Origin: Diphasiastrum complanatum
Taxonomy: Eukaryota; Streptophyta; Lycopodiopsida; Lycopodiales; Lycopodiaceae
Reading direction: 5' to 3'
Assembly: GCA_029204225.1 (NCBI GenBank)
Contig: MU832073.1
Location: 24,484 to 88,483 of the forward strand
DNA length: 64,000 nucleotides
The number at the start of each line of letters is the position of its first letter. Position 1 is the first letter of the stretch. Shown here one piece after another: positions 11,336 to 22,319 of the stretch. The notes beneath the pieces were generated by a model, which was given only the letters and a program-made list of their open reading frames with translations, had not been told where the DNA came from and did no database searches. The position numbers and the translations under genes were made by a program.

Positions 11336-12432
11336 ATGGAAAGAATGGTCCTGGGAGTGGTATTGATAGGGGCGTGGTGCATGATGTCTAGTGCAGCTCC
11401 CACCCCAGCTCCGGCTCCGGCTCCCCAGCTGGATTGTAGCTCTGAGGTTACTCTGCTTGTTCCATGCCTTGGGTATGTACAGGGGTCAGACAAGAATCCA
11501 TCTAGTGACTGCTGCAAAGGCCTCACTTCAGTGGTGGATACCAGCCCCGTGTGTTTGTGTCAACTAATAAATAGTGGTGCTGGCGCTGACTCTGGAATTA
11601 ATTCTACTCTTGCTCTTCAGCTCCCATCCAAATGCAACCTCACGAATCTAGATCCGAGTCAGTGCAGCGGTAAGATCACTCATCTCTGGTCTTTAAACTA
11701 TTCATTTGTTCATCCCTTTTCTGTTTGATTATAAGCTGGGTGGCATCAATGGTTGGAAGGTTCATATTTTGTTTGATTTAAGCTCTGGGTGAATACTGGT
11801 TGAAAGGTCTGCGCTGCTTGTAGATTTGGCTGTTTGTTCTGCTTGGAATGAGCAAAGCTTTTTCTGCCACAAAATAAATAAGTGCAATGAATAAAGGTTT
11901 TCCTGCTACAGAATGAATCAATGCTTTTGTGAGATGTGCTATGCCATTGAAGTTGTACTTGGCTTTTGTTTTCATAACTGTAGTACTCTTGTGTTTTGCA
12001 GCTTTGTTACCTGGCACTCCACCCCCTGCTCCATCCCCTGCTCCAGCTTTTACAAATGGTAACCAAAAATTTGCTCATTACTATCCCATCTTTACAGCTT
12101 GCTTCTCTTCTCAGTTGCAGTATTTTGTGTAAGGATCTTGCCTTTGTTGCTGTTTAAGCCTGGTGGGTTCCTCTTTGATTAAGTTATACTTGATAGCCCG
12201 TTACTGAATGTAAAGTTCTTCCTTTCGGCTTTCAGGAGTTCCATCCCCTTCTCCTGGATTCTACGGACCAGGTCCTTCAGCAGGTGGTCCAGTTTCTGGT
12301 GGCAGCTCAGGTGGAACCTTTGGATTTGGGCCTCCGAGTTCTAGCCCAACACCAACGTCCAGCTCGACTATTACAATGTCACCAATCATCTGGATCTACA
12401 TATCAGTGGCAGGATTCTGTACATTTTTCTGA
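11336..12432 (+). CDS. GPI-anchored non-specific lipid-transfer protein (LTPG type)
   Basis: Three exons, 11336-11669, 12002-12058 and 12236-12432 (TGA), with GT-AG introns both in phase 1, give 195 residues. Residues 1-20 are a signal peptide, followed by a short Ala-Pro repeat. Residues 34-110 hold the eight-cysteine motif (C34, C44, C59-C60, C73-x-C75, C100, C110) that binds lipids in a disulphide-stabilised cavity. A Pro/Ser/Gly-rich linker follows. The C-terminus is a Ser-rich segment plus a hydrophobic tail ending WIYISVAGFCTFF, typical of a GPI-attachment signal. The family works at the cell surface in lipid export and cuticle or wall assembly. Possible N-glycosylation sites are NST and NLT. 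An in-frame ATG at 11306 would add ten residues (another is at 11231). I chose 11336 because it starts directly before the hydrophobic core. Retaining intron 1 would give a version without the anchor. Confidence 0.9.
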
Positions 12433-14778
12433 ATGATGGGAAGCTTTTAGAGATTACACTCACTTTGTTCCAGTCAATTTCAAAGTATGTGATTCAATAC
12501 ATTAGTACTCAGTGCAGGCTTCAGTTTTGGCTAGATTATTTTGTATAGTTTAGATCATTATGGGTATAAACTTCACTTTATCTGAATCTTAGGCGTTGGT
12601 GTGATAGTGAGTTTTTTCTTCAAGCAACTTCAAATTACTGCTCATACAAAGAGGAATCAATACTTTTTTGATCCTTAATTGATACTTCTATCCTATAAAA
12701 GGTGCACTTTGACTATTGTTTTTTGGCTAAGAGGTTCACTATGAGCCTCAGTGGCATTCAGTGTGATATCTTACGTCTAGATATGTGGAGTATTCAGTGT
12801 CTTAGCATTCTTAGTACCTAATATTTCTGTTGAGCTGCAAGACCGACCTTTTTGCTGGTTGATTTTATCCCTTCTCTTTCATGTTTTAAATTCTGGAAAT
12901 TGTTTTATTGAGAGGATACTGATCAAGCTTTCATATCTACTCTAAGCTACTTGCATACACCAATCCCTCTAAAGCAATAAACATGTCTCCTACAGTTTAA
13001 ACGGCTCTTGTATTTAAGCATTGCCCAGTTTGAATATTTTTCAAGAAATGGGTCTTTGAATGATTCCTTGCAAAATAGTAGTGGTTGGGTCTTAAATAGA
13101 AACATCCATTGAGCTTAAGCATCGACTTAGTTGGGTCAGCCTACAAATTAGTTGGGTCAGCCTACAAACTACCTTTCATAATTTTTGAACTACAAGAAGG
13201 AACATAAATTTAATTGTTGAGGCTAACTATTGTCATGTCCCTAGTTCTTGAATTGTGAAATTGATTATGAATTTAATGGTTTCTTTTTTTGTTAATAGCC
13301 TTTCCCGTTCAATTTTGATTCTTGGTAAGTATCATGCAAGAACATGCAATGCAAGAAAGATGATAAAAAACTTTGTATCATATTTTGCCAATCTCTTGCA
13401 AATTTGAGCACTCAATTAAACAATTATTAATGATAATTAATTTCTTAATTGAGTATCTTTAGAAGTTCATAGGTCCAAGCTTGTGGGGCAATGGTTCATG
13501 AATTGAGTCATTCATTACAGCTCAAAACATGTTGCAAAAGACTAAAGAGGAGAAAAATGTTGGAAGTAGGAATAGTATCACAACCTAGGGAGTGTTACAT
13601 AAATATTATATACATCTACTAAATATAAATTTCAAATTTTATTTGGCTCAAAAATAGATATTAACTTTAATAAATGAAAATGGATTCCTGTTTAGACTCA
13701 CAAAAAGTGTCCACTTCAATAAAAGTTTGATTTTGAGGCAAAACACACAGTTTGGCTTGAATATCAATATAATCATTGCATGGACAAAATCAACTCTAGT
13801 CTAATATTATCAAGGTAAGGTGTCCACTTCTTAATCCTACTACCACAAACATACTAGCTAGGTCAGCTCCTTCATACCTAGATTGATACCCTAATTGATA
13901 CATCCGGACACACATGTACTTGGCCAAAACTAGGTTTTTCCAATAAATTACTCCATGTGTAGTCTCTATTGCTTTTCTTTCAATTTTTTAAAATTTTGGG
14001 CACACGTGTCATATTTCCTAGACTAAATGCATACCTAAGTTTTTTGTAATGACACACCACATTACTAGTTTGTGGATTCCTCTTTGTAAATTGTTGTCAA
14101 TAATGCTTTACTTTCGACATGAATTTGAAAAGTTAGTAATTCTAAATCTCAATCACAAATAGAACCCCAATAAGTACACAATTGACAAAAGAAACATTTT
14201 CATGTTTAAAAAATGCAATGGTAACTAGGACTCACAAAATTCTTTGCAATAAATCAATTTTCTATCCAATAAATTATAATTACCTACATTCAATGAAAAC
14301 TAAAGGCTACATTGCACATAGCTACACTTGCACTTGAAACACTCTACATCAGACAAATCAGTCGCATTATATTCGAAGAAGAAGCAACACTCAAAGAAGG
14401 GTGATATCAATACCTCTTCAAAATTTGATACTACACAATCATCACAGTAGGAAAACTCAAACATTAACATGCCAAAGTCTTCTACAAGTATTGCAAGAAG
14501 AAAGGACATGACATAATGGACTGCGTAATTGTTGAGGCCAAGAACCAACAGCTTCATACTACAGTCACTAATGCTCTGAAGACAAATTGAACCCAAACAT
14601 TAGAGGAGTTTCAAACTAGAAAAGGACCCTATAAGAAATGCCACATAGGATGAGAAAAAATGTCTAAATGAATAAAACAATATTGTTTATTTGCCTGCCA
14701 CACCACTCCCAATGTTATAACCAGCTCGTCTTTAGTTATGGTTAAGCAAACCAACTGTTGTTATGGTTGCGTTTTGTT
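12433..14778. other. LTPG 3' flank and AT-rich intergenic sequence
   Basis: The LTPG 3' UTR begins here; its end is not clear, though an AATAAA occurs near 12977. A tandem pair of TTAGTTGGGTCAGCCTACAA lies at about 13128-13170. The rest is AT-rich with no recognised gene. Confidence 0.5.
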
Positions 14779-15055
14779 TAATCACAGTTTAACAAATATG
14801 ATTTTGAATGTATATTCTCTCTTGACATTTGAAATCAAAATATGAGCGCCATCTTGTGGTGGAAATCAAAGTATGAGCGCCATCGCCATATTTGAATATG
14901 GAGGGGATCACCATTACAGAAGCTTTCATAAAAAATTGGTTATCTTGCATTTTGTCTAACCACAATTTAACAAATATGATTTTGAATGTATATCCCCTCT
15001 TGACATTTGAAATCAAAATATGAGTGCCATCTCCATATGGAGGGGATTGTTGGAT
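14779..15055. repeat. Imperfect direct duplication, about 100-130 bp per copy
   Basis: Copy 1 (about 14779-14905) and copy 2 (about 14955-15048) share AACAAATATGATTTTGAATG, then CTTGACATTTGAAATCAAAA and TATGGAGGGGAT. An internal short repeat (AAATCAAA.TATGAGCGCCAT) is also duplicated inside copy 1. Its origin is unknown; it may be an LTR or MITE remnant. Confidence 0.75.
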
Positions 15056-16016
15056 TATTCTCCTAATGATTGACTAATTTTTTTTAATCTTCATCCACTA
15101 AATTACCCAGCTCTGCAGCTTTATGCATGTTTCTACACAGTCTGCAAAAGTACACAAAAATCGATCACACGTGGATTTCACAAGTAAATTTCCAAGAAGT
15201 CTAACTGGACGGATGCCAGCTCACTACGGCCAACTGGCCATTAGGATCTACGACCTAATCAACTGTCCTATTGGATGCCCATTTGCTCAATATGAGCATG
15301 AACAACACAAGTAATCAAGTCAAGTTTGTGGACAACAATACCCATACGGGGTCTATGCGATAATAGATGCGTATTCAAAACTGACATACTTCTCTAACTA
15401 CCTCAATTGCTAAATCTCCGGTGCGAACAATCTTATGGTCATCCATCCTTCTATGCGTAGAACTGGCAATATCTAAGAGGTGCATCCATTCATGATATCG
15501 ACGTAAGATTTTGGTAGATCTGAGTATGATGCCTTTGGTATAGGTATACTCAACTCTAGCTAGACATTCATCCATAGTGGTGTACATTCTTGCCTGAGGT
15601 TGGCATGATATTCATCATTCAATTGGTGATTTTTTGTGTGTCACGACTAAATTTTTCCTGTCCAACAAGGTTCTAGTGAATGATATGTGTCCTAGGATCT
15701 CTGTCTTAATGAGCACTGGTGTTACCCTTTTGCGTGATTGGTGAGGTGTCTACATGCTTAGATCATTCAGCTATTTTCAACTTCTCTCCTTATCCCCAAC
15801 ATATCCCAACCCAACATGACTCATATTATCGTTTTAATTTTTCCTCTATAGTATGGTTGAGTAGGACATCTTGCTTAGGACCATGAGGGATTTTGATGCT
15901 TGAAGTGTAATATTCACAATCTTATCGATGGTGATTTCATAGATTAAGCCATATTGCATGGGGCAGCCAACATAAAGATTTTGTTATTTATTTTCGAAAT
16001 AGGCTCATAAACAAGT
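15056..16016. other. Intergenic, possible decayed element
   Basis: The minus frame at 15375-15587 (70 codons) is the longest and matches no family I know. The sequence serves as the insertion site of the chromovirus (target bases CAAGT at 16012-16016). Confidence 0.4.
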
Positions 16017-16374
16017 TGTAATAGATCCTAACACCACAGTAGGGCAAACACTAACTGATCCACCCAACCTTGCCTACTCCCTGATATAGAGTAAGCCCCT
16101 CCTAGCCCAGTGTGAGGACTGGTAGCATGCAACTGCCAAGTGTCGGCCACGTGGCACTGACGTGGTCGACTGCACGTCGGGACCCAACTGGGGGCCCTAT
16201 CCTGCTGACAGGGTCCCTAGGCTGTGTTAGGCCCGCCATGGCTATGGACCGTGCTGGGGCACACTACTCACACTGTCTTGCCCTGTTGGTCATGTACGCT
16301 GGACACGACCCTGACTGTGGTATCTGACCTATCTGTGTTCTCTAGGGTTCGGCACTGGTTACGAGCTCGTAACA
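16017..16374 (-). repeat. Chromovirus 3' LTR
   Basis: The downstream LTR in element orientation. It contains the G-box GCCACGTGGC at 16146-16155, an ABRE-like TGACGTGG at 16158-16165, and a perfect 16-bp palindrome GTTACGAGCTCGTAAC at 16358-16373, one base inside the terminus. Confidence 0.97.
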
Positions 16375-16387
16375 CTCCCTCCCCCTT
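16375..16387 (-). other. Polypurine tract of the chromovirus
   Basis: In element orientation the sequence AAGGGGGAGGGAG directly precedes the LTR start. It primes plus-strand DNA synthesis and overlaps the stop codon of gag-pol (16386-16388). Confidence 0.9.
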
Positions 16388-19300
16388 AAGAATCGTCTTG
16401 GTCCTCTAAGACAAAGTTTGGAAAAATCTTGCGAAGGACGCTGCCTCTTTCCCAAGTGGCATTCTCAACAGGCTGATCATTCCACTTAACCAGATATTCT
16501 CGGTATAGAGTATGACGAGTCTGCGTCTCTCTACTATCAAGAATTTCCTCTGGTTCATGTGGAGGTTGTTGAGGATCCAATGGGAGAACTAGAACACTGT
16601 ACCCTACCAGATTGTCTGATCTGGTTAAGGCTTTTCGTAACTGACTTACATGAAAGACTGGAAAAACCTTACTGCTGTGTGGGAGTTCTAGTTCATAGGT
16701 GACCTCGCCTAGTCTCCTACTGATGGTAAAGGGACCACAATACCTTGGAGACAACTTAGCACACACTCCTGATTTGAGGGTTTTAGAATCAACTGGGACT
16801 CTCAAGTAGACTTTCTCACCAGTGGAGAACTGCACATCCCGTCTGTGTGGATCTGCATAATGCCTGGCTCGATCCTGGGACTGCCTAATGCTATGCTTAG
16901 CATGTTCTATCATCTGGTTTAGGTCCTCTAAAAAGTTTTTGGCTGCTTCAACTTTTTCTTGTTTAAACCCTACAGTTCTGGGTGAGCGTGGCTGAAAACC
17001 GTACATCAACATAAATGGGTTGTATCCCGTAGCTGAATGTTTGGTACTGTTGTAAGCAAACTCTAATATCGAGAGATACTCCTCCCAATCAGTCTGCTTT
17101 TTGCTGACGTATGCACGAAGCATATCCTCCAGCACCTGATTTACCCTCTCTGTTTGATCGTCCGTCTGTGGATGGTCGGTGGTACTCATATTAAGTTTAG
17201 TATGGAGATGATGGAATACTGCCTTCCAAAAATTTCCAGTAAACTTACTGTCCCGGTCGCTGACTATGCCGGAAGGTAGACCGTACAATTTAAATAGCCC
17301 GTCTACAAACAACCTCGCTAACTTTGGAGCTCTAACGGTTGTTTTGGTCGGAATAAAATGAGCCATTTTGGTCAGACGGTCAACTGTGACCCATATAGCG
17401 TCATTACCCTTTTGGATTTTAGGCAGGCCTACTATAAAATCCATGGAGATACTCTCCCATTTACCAGCTGGTATTTCTAAGGGATGCAACAACCCTCCTG
17501 CCTTTAAACGCTCTGCTTTATTTACTTGACATTTCTGGCAACTGGTTACATATTGGTGGACGTCCTTTTTCATACTGGGCCAGAAAAATTGCCTACGAAG
17601 AAGCTCATAGGTCTTCTGTATGCCTGGGTGTCCCGCGCTAGGATTGTCATGACATTCATATAGGACCTGCTGCCTATAATCCTCTGAATTTGGGACACAT
17701 ACTCTATCTCTATAGAGCAAGTACTCATCCTGAATGGAATACCATTTCCATTTGAATCCTTGAGTCAACTGACCCTCAACCACTGGGGTTTGCTTGGGTG
17801 ATACAGGCTCAGAATCCTCAACGTCATCTGATGACGTATACTCGGACTCATCATCATCCTCAACAGAAGCTGCCGTATTCTTGGATGAACTGGCACCAGC
17901 CCCGGGAACTAGTTCTGGAGTCTGTAACTGTCTGTTCTAGACTGAGTTCCAGATAATAGAGAAGAATGCATCATGCTGGCATTTCCCTCTCAAGGACTCG
18001 AGTAACTCATTACGAATCTGAGTAAAACTCAGCTCGTTTATCATAGGCATTCTGCTAAGGGCATCTGCTACTGTATTGAATTTTCCACGCCTATATCTGA
18101 TAGACATGTCAAACTCTTGCATCAACTCTGCCCAACGAGCTTTCCGACCTCTAAGCTCAGGTTGATTGCAAAGGTATCTGAGACTCTCATGGTCTGTCAG
18201 GACCTCAAAGTTGGCACCATACAAATAATGCCTCCAAGTCTCAAGGGCATGGACTATAGAAAAGAGTTCCTTTTCATAGGCACTATACCTAGTCCTTGCT
18301 GGCTCGAGTTTTTTACTCTCGAACGCAACTGGTCGTCCACCCTGAGTTAGCACAACACCTACTGCAAAGTCGCTAGCATCTGTTTCGACCACAAATGGCT
18401 GATTGGGGTCGACGACCTTTAAAACTGGTGCTGTAGCTAAGGCTGTTTTGAGAGCATCAAAGCTCTCCTGTTGTGCGGACTCCCAAATGAACTCCTTTCC
18501 CTTCCCCTTAAGGAGATTTGTCATAGGGACTGCTATCTGAGCATATTCCTTGACAAATCGTCTGTAATATCCCGCCAGACCAAGAAAGATTTGAAGTTCC
18601 AAAATATTTTGAGGTCTCAGCCAACTGAGTATGGCTTTAACCTTATTTGGGTCCATCTTAATCCCATCTGAAGAGATAATGTGACCCAAATATGCTACTT
18701 CTTCAACGAAGAATTCACACTTGGATTGTTTAGCATAAAACTTATGCTTTCTGAGCAGTCAAAACACCTTTCTGAGGTGTTTTAGATGCTCCTTCCTCGT
18801 TTTGCTGTAGACGAGGATGTCATCTAAAAATACGACTACAAACTTATCCAAGTATGGTCTGAGGACACTGTTCATCAAGGTCATAAAGGTAGCTGGAGCA
18901 TTTGTGAGCCCAAATGGCATCACCTTAAACTCATAATGACCGTGACGAGTCCTAAAAGCTATTTTCCAGACATCTTCCGATTTTATACGGACTTGATGAT
19001 ATCCTGATCTGAGATCTATTTTGCTGAAAAACTTAGCCCCGTCGAGTTGATCAAACAACTCGTCTGCCCGAGGCATAGGGTATTTATTCTTAATTGTGAC
19101 TTTATTGAGGGCTCTGTAATCTACGCAAAGACGCATAGACCCCTCTTTCTTTTTCACCAATAGGACTGGTGAGGCCCATGGTGAACTACTGGTCTGAATT
19201 TGGCCTTTCCCAAGATAGGCTGTTAACTGCCTAGTTATTTCTTCATCCTCTGTTCGGCTGACCCGATACGGAGGTTTAGAAACAGGTGCTGTACCTGGTA

Positions 19301-21155
19301 CTAGGTTTATTACATGATCTACCTCTCTGCTAGGTGGTAAACCATGTGGCAAATCTTCAGGAAAAACATCTTTAAATTTAGACAATAAAGTTTCTAATTT
19401 ACTGATTTTCTGCTGAATAGAACTGGAAATAGAAACTTCAAGAATAAATTGAAAGTCACATAAGAATACCTGATGGTCTTCGTCTCCGATTAGCTGACAG
19501 AGTTCTGAACTGCAGACCATAGGGCTGTTGGGGACATGATGCTCCCCATGCAACTGGATCTCTTGGCCTTTATGCTGAAAGCTGAGGGTGTTCTCCTGAT
19601 AGTTTCTGTGGAGGGAAGGTCCTAAACTGTAGAGCCAATCTCTCCCGAGAACAATGTCTGTTCGATCCAGGTGCATTATCTGAAAGTTTATTTCATCTTG
19701 GTACCCCTGAATACCAAGATTTAACTTACTTACCATAGTTTCCCATATTTTTTTGTCTTCACCCTTAGCTAATGAAACTATGTACCTATGCTGACTAGGT
19801 ACTTCTGGTAGTTTAAGCTTTTTAACCAGGGTGTGGTTGATGAAATTATGGGTTGCCCCATCATCAACCATGACTCTTACTGACTGGTTACCAACTTTCC
19901 CATGCATACGTACTAGGTCATGCGGCCCAAAGCTGAAGGGTCTCGCTAGCATTGCAGAGGTCAGCTGGCAACAGTGTTCATGATACACTTTGATCTCGGA
20001 AGCTGCCGAGTCACTGGGGAAACATACAGTCTGAACAAGATGAACTTGTTTTTTATCTTTTTTAGTGAAAGGCCCCTTGGGACACTGTCTGATTGTGTGT
20101 CCCTTGCCCATACACACAAAGCACAAACGTTCTTGTTTGGCTTTCTCAAAATCATCTGGTTTTAAGGGTTGTATGAGTGAAGGGCGTTTCTGAGGAGCTT
20201 CACCTTTAAATTTATCTTCTTTCTTTCTTTTTAAAAATTTCTTTTTAAATTGAAAGTCTTTCTGAGGAAGCTGCTCAGAAAGTGGTTGCTGTCTCGCTCT
20301 CTTCCTACCCACTGAATCATCATAGATTTGAGCATATCTGAGAGCTTGCTCAAGGGTAGTAGGCGAGTTTCTCTGGACCTCTACTTTATATTCATCTTTG
20401 AGGCCACGGACAAATCCCCTGATTTTTTGATAGTCATCCATATTTTTAATCTTTAAAATTGCCTCTCGATACTGCGAGATATATTGGATGAGGGACTTGT
20501 CCATTACTGTTCTTTCCCAGGCTTCCCAGGCTCTATCAAGTTCATTCTCTGGTAGAAATTCTCTTAGGAAAGCTTCTTCAAAAGCTTTCCATGACCGGTG
20601 AGTCTGCCTAGTCTCCTGGAGATTTAACCACCACTTATAGGCCATAGGCCCTAAAGAAAGACTGGCCTCAATTGCTTGCAAATGGTCAGGGGTCTGTTTA
20701 AGAGCATGAATGTTCTTCCATTTGCTGAGGAAGGTTTGTAGAATATCTGCATTTCTATCCTTCTCTTCCCCATTAAAAGTAGGAGGCTTTAAATCTTTAA
20801 AAACACTGGGGTGAGACCGTAAAGTCTCACCCGAAACTGATGGAAGTGGAGAAGGGGATAACTGAGAAGCGGAGGGAAGGTTTCCTTTTGCGGAACTCAA
20901 AAACAAGTTTTTGAGTTCAGCGAACGAGTCGTCCACACTGGACTTGAAATTGGCTAATGCCAACTTCAGTTCATCCACTTCTGTTACCAATTGGAGGAAC
21001 TGCTCCTTGGTAACCAGTTCGTCGAGTTCTTCGGCGAACTGTTCCTGTTCTTCTACTTCCATGGGTTCCTTCCCTTTTCTGTAAGCCAAGGCTTCTGTTT
21101 CAAGTTCGTCGAAGCCTCTCTCCGGGGGTTGATCAGGTCCCTGAGGAGTGGTCAT
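16386..21155 (-). pseudogene. Chromovirus gag-pol polyprotein, two premature stops
   Basis: One frame of 1,590 codons is broken only by TGA at 18759-18761 and TAG at about 17937-17939; there is no frameshift. Approximate residues are as follows. Gag, 115-290. CCHC knuckle [14 protein letters not shown], near 345. Aspartic protease [10 protein letters not shown], near 430, with Asp where Ser/Thr is usual after the catalytic Asp. Reverse transcriptase with [10 protein letters not shown] and FLDD, 620-870. RNase H with [10 protein letters not shown], near 923. Integrase HHCC zinc finger, 1165-1210. Integrase DDE core (DFIVGLP, SDRDSKF, then the Glu of VLEDML), 1235-1345, where the usual HPQTDGQTER reads HPQTDDQTER. 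GPY/F module, near 1473. C-terminal chromodomain with YLVKWNDQPVENATWE, near 1560. The first stop falls between RT and the connection domain and the second before integrase, so only gag-PR-RT is translatable. Confidence 0.95.
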
Positions 21156-21947
21156 CTTCGGAACTGAAAGAGAGCTACCTTAACTTCTGAAGGAAAAAAA
21201 AGTCTAAAAGACTAATTTACAACTGTACAAGGAAAAGGAAAGATGACTTAGCTGTTTCTGAGGACTGTACTTCCAAAGAAAGAATGAAGAGGAACCCTTT
21301 CAGCTCTTTTCCCCAAAATTTTAGACCTGCTGTTCCGAGAAATGCCAGTTTGAAGCTTCAAAACGGTGCTAAATTTCCCGGTTTTTTGAGGATAGTAGCT
21401 CGCTGGTCTGATTGCAATCCGACTTGTCCACAAAAAGGCAAATCTAAAGTCCAAAAACCCTTCTGAATTCTGAAATTTCAGAAGTCTCCTACTCGCTGAT
21501 CTGGTAGGAATCCGCTTGCTCCAAATCTCTGACGTTGGGGCCCAAAAACTTGTTGAAAAACCAGATTTTCAGAAGTACTGGCAGCGCTGGCCCTGCTCCT
21601 CTTTTTTGGCTTCAAACTCGCTGAGAACCAGTAACTTTTTCCCTGGAAATCGGATGTAGGTCTCTGACTGTACAGCGATGGAGGTGCTGGCTTCTTCCTA
21701 CTCTAATTTCGCTGGGAAAACTATAGAGAATCCTCTCAACTCAGTGGGAAACAGCTGTTTTTTTTCAGCGAGTTACCTACACTTGGAATCTGACTCCTTG
21801 CTACTGTGATTTCTCAGTGGAAATCAGAAGTTTGAAGGCTGCTCCTACAGCGATCCTCCTTCTCTATTCCTCTCTGAGAATCTGAGAAACACTTCCTATC
21901 TTCTGATAGCTTTCTCTACTACTGTCCTGAACTCCCTAGGATGGAGA
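21156..21947 (-). other. Chromovirus untranslated leader
   Basis: About 790 bp between the PBS and the gag start, with no coding content. Packaging signals would be expected here but were not identified. Confidence 0.8.
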
Positions 21948-21961
21948 TGGCTCTGATACCA
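21948..21961 (-). other. Primer-binding site (tRNA-iMet type)
   Basis: In element orientation TGGTATCAGAGCCA starts one base after the LTR end. It is complementary to the 3' end of plant initiator methionine tRNA. Confidence 0.93.
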
Positions 21962-21962
21962 G

Positions 21963-22319
21963 TGTAATAGATCCTAACACCACAGTAGGGCAAACACTAA
22001 CTGATCCACCCAACCTTGCCTACTCCCTGATATAGAGTAAGCCCCTCCTAGCCCAGTGTGAGGACTGGTAGCATGCAACTGCCAAGTGTCGGCCACGTGG
22101 CACTGATGTGGTCGACTGCACGTCGGGACCCAACTGGGGGCCCTATCCTGCTGACAGGGTCCCTAGGCTGTGTTAGGCCCGCCATGGCTAGGACCGTGCT
22201 GGGGCACACTACTCACACTGTCTTGCCCTGTTGGTCATGTACGCTGGACACGACCCTGACTGTGGTATCTGACCTATCTGTGTTCTCTAGGGTTCGGCAC
22301 TGGTTACGAGCTCGTAACA
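21963..22319 (-). repeat. Chromovirus 5' LTR (promoter copy)
   Basis: The upstream LTR in element orientation. The G-box GCCACGTGGC (22092-22101) and terminal palindrome (22303-22318) are kept. The second ACGT core is lost here (TGATGTGG at 22104-22111, versus TGACGTGG in the other LTR). Confidence 0.97.

Larger units (their letters stand above)
16017..22319 (-). mobile_element. Nearly intact Ty3/gypsy chromovirus, recent insertion
   Basis: A complete 6,303-bp LTR retrotransposon on the minus strand. LTRs of 358 and 357 bp start TG and end CA (as TGTTAC...TTACA in element orientation) and differ by one substitution and one 1-bp indel by eye. The target duplication is CAAGT on both sides (16012-16016 and 22320-22324). 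A tRNA-iMet type PBS follows the 5' LTR and a polypurine tract precedes the 3' LTR. A leader of about 800 bp precedes one gag-pol frame ending with a chromodomain. Near-identical LTRs indicate very recent insertion, but two in-frame stops should block full polyprotein synthesis. Confidence 0.97.

Noticed and set aside
16112-16409. Plus-strand frames inside the chromovirus LTR
   Set aside because: They appear in both LTRs with different lengths after a 1-bp indel and have no family support.
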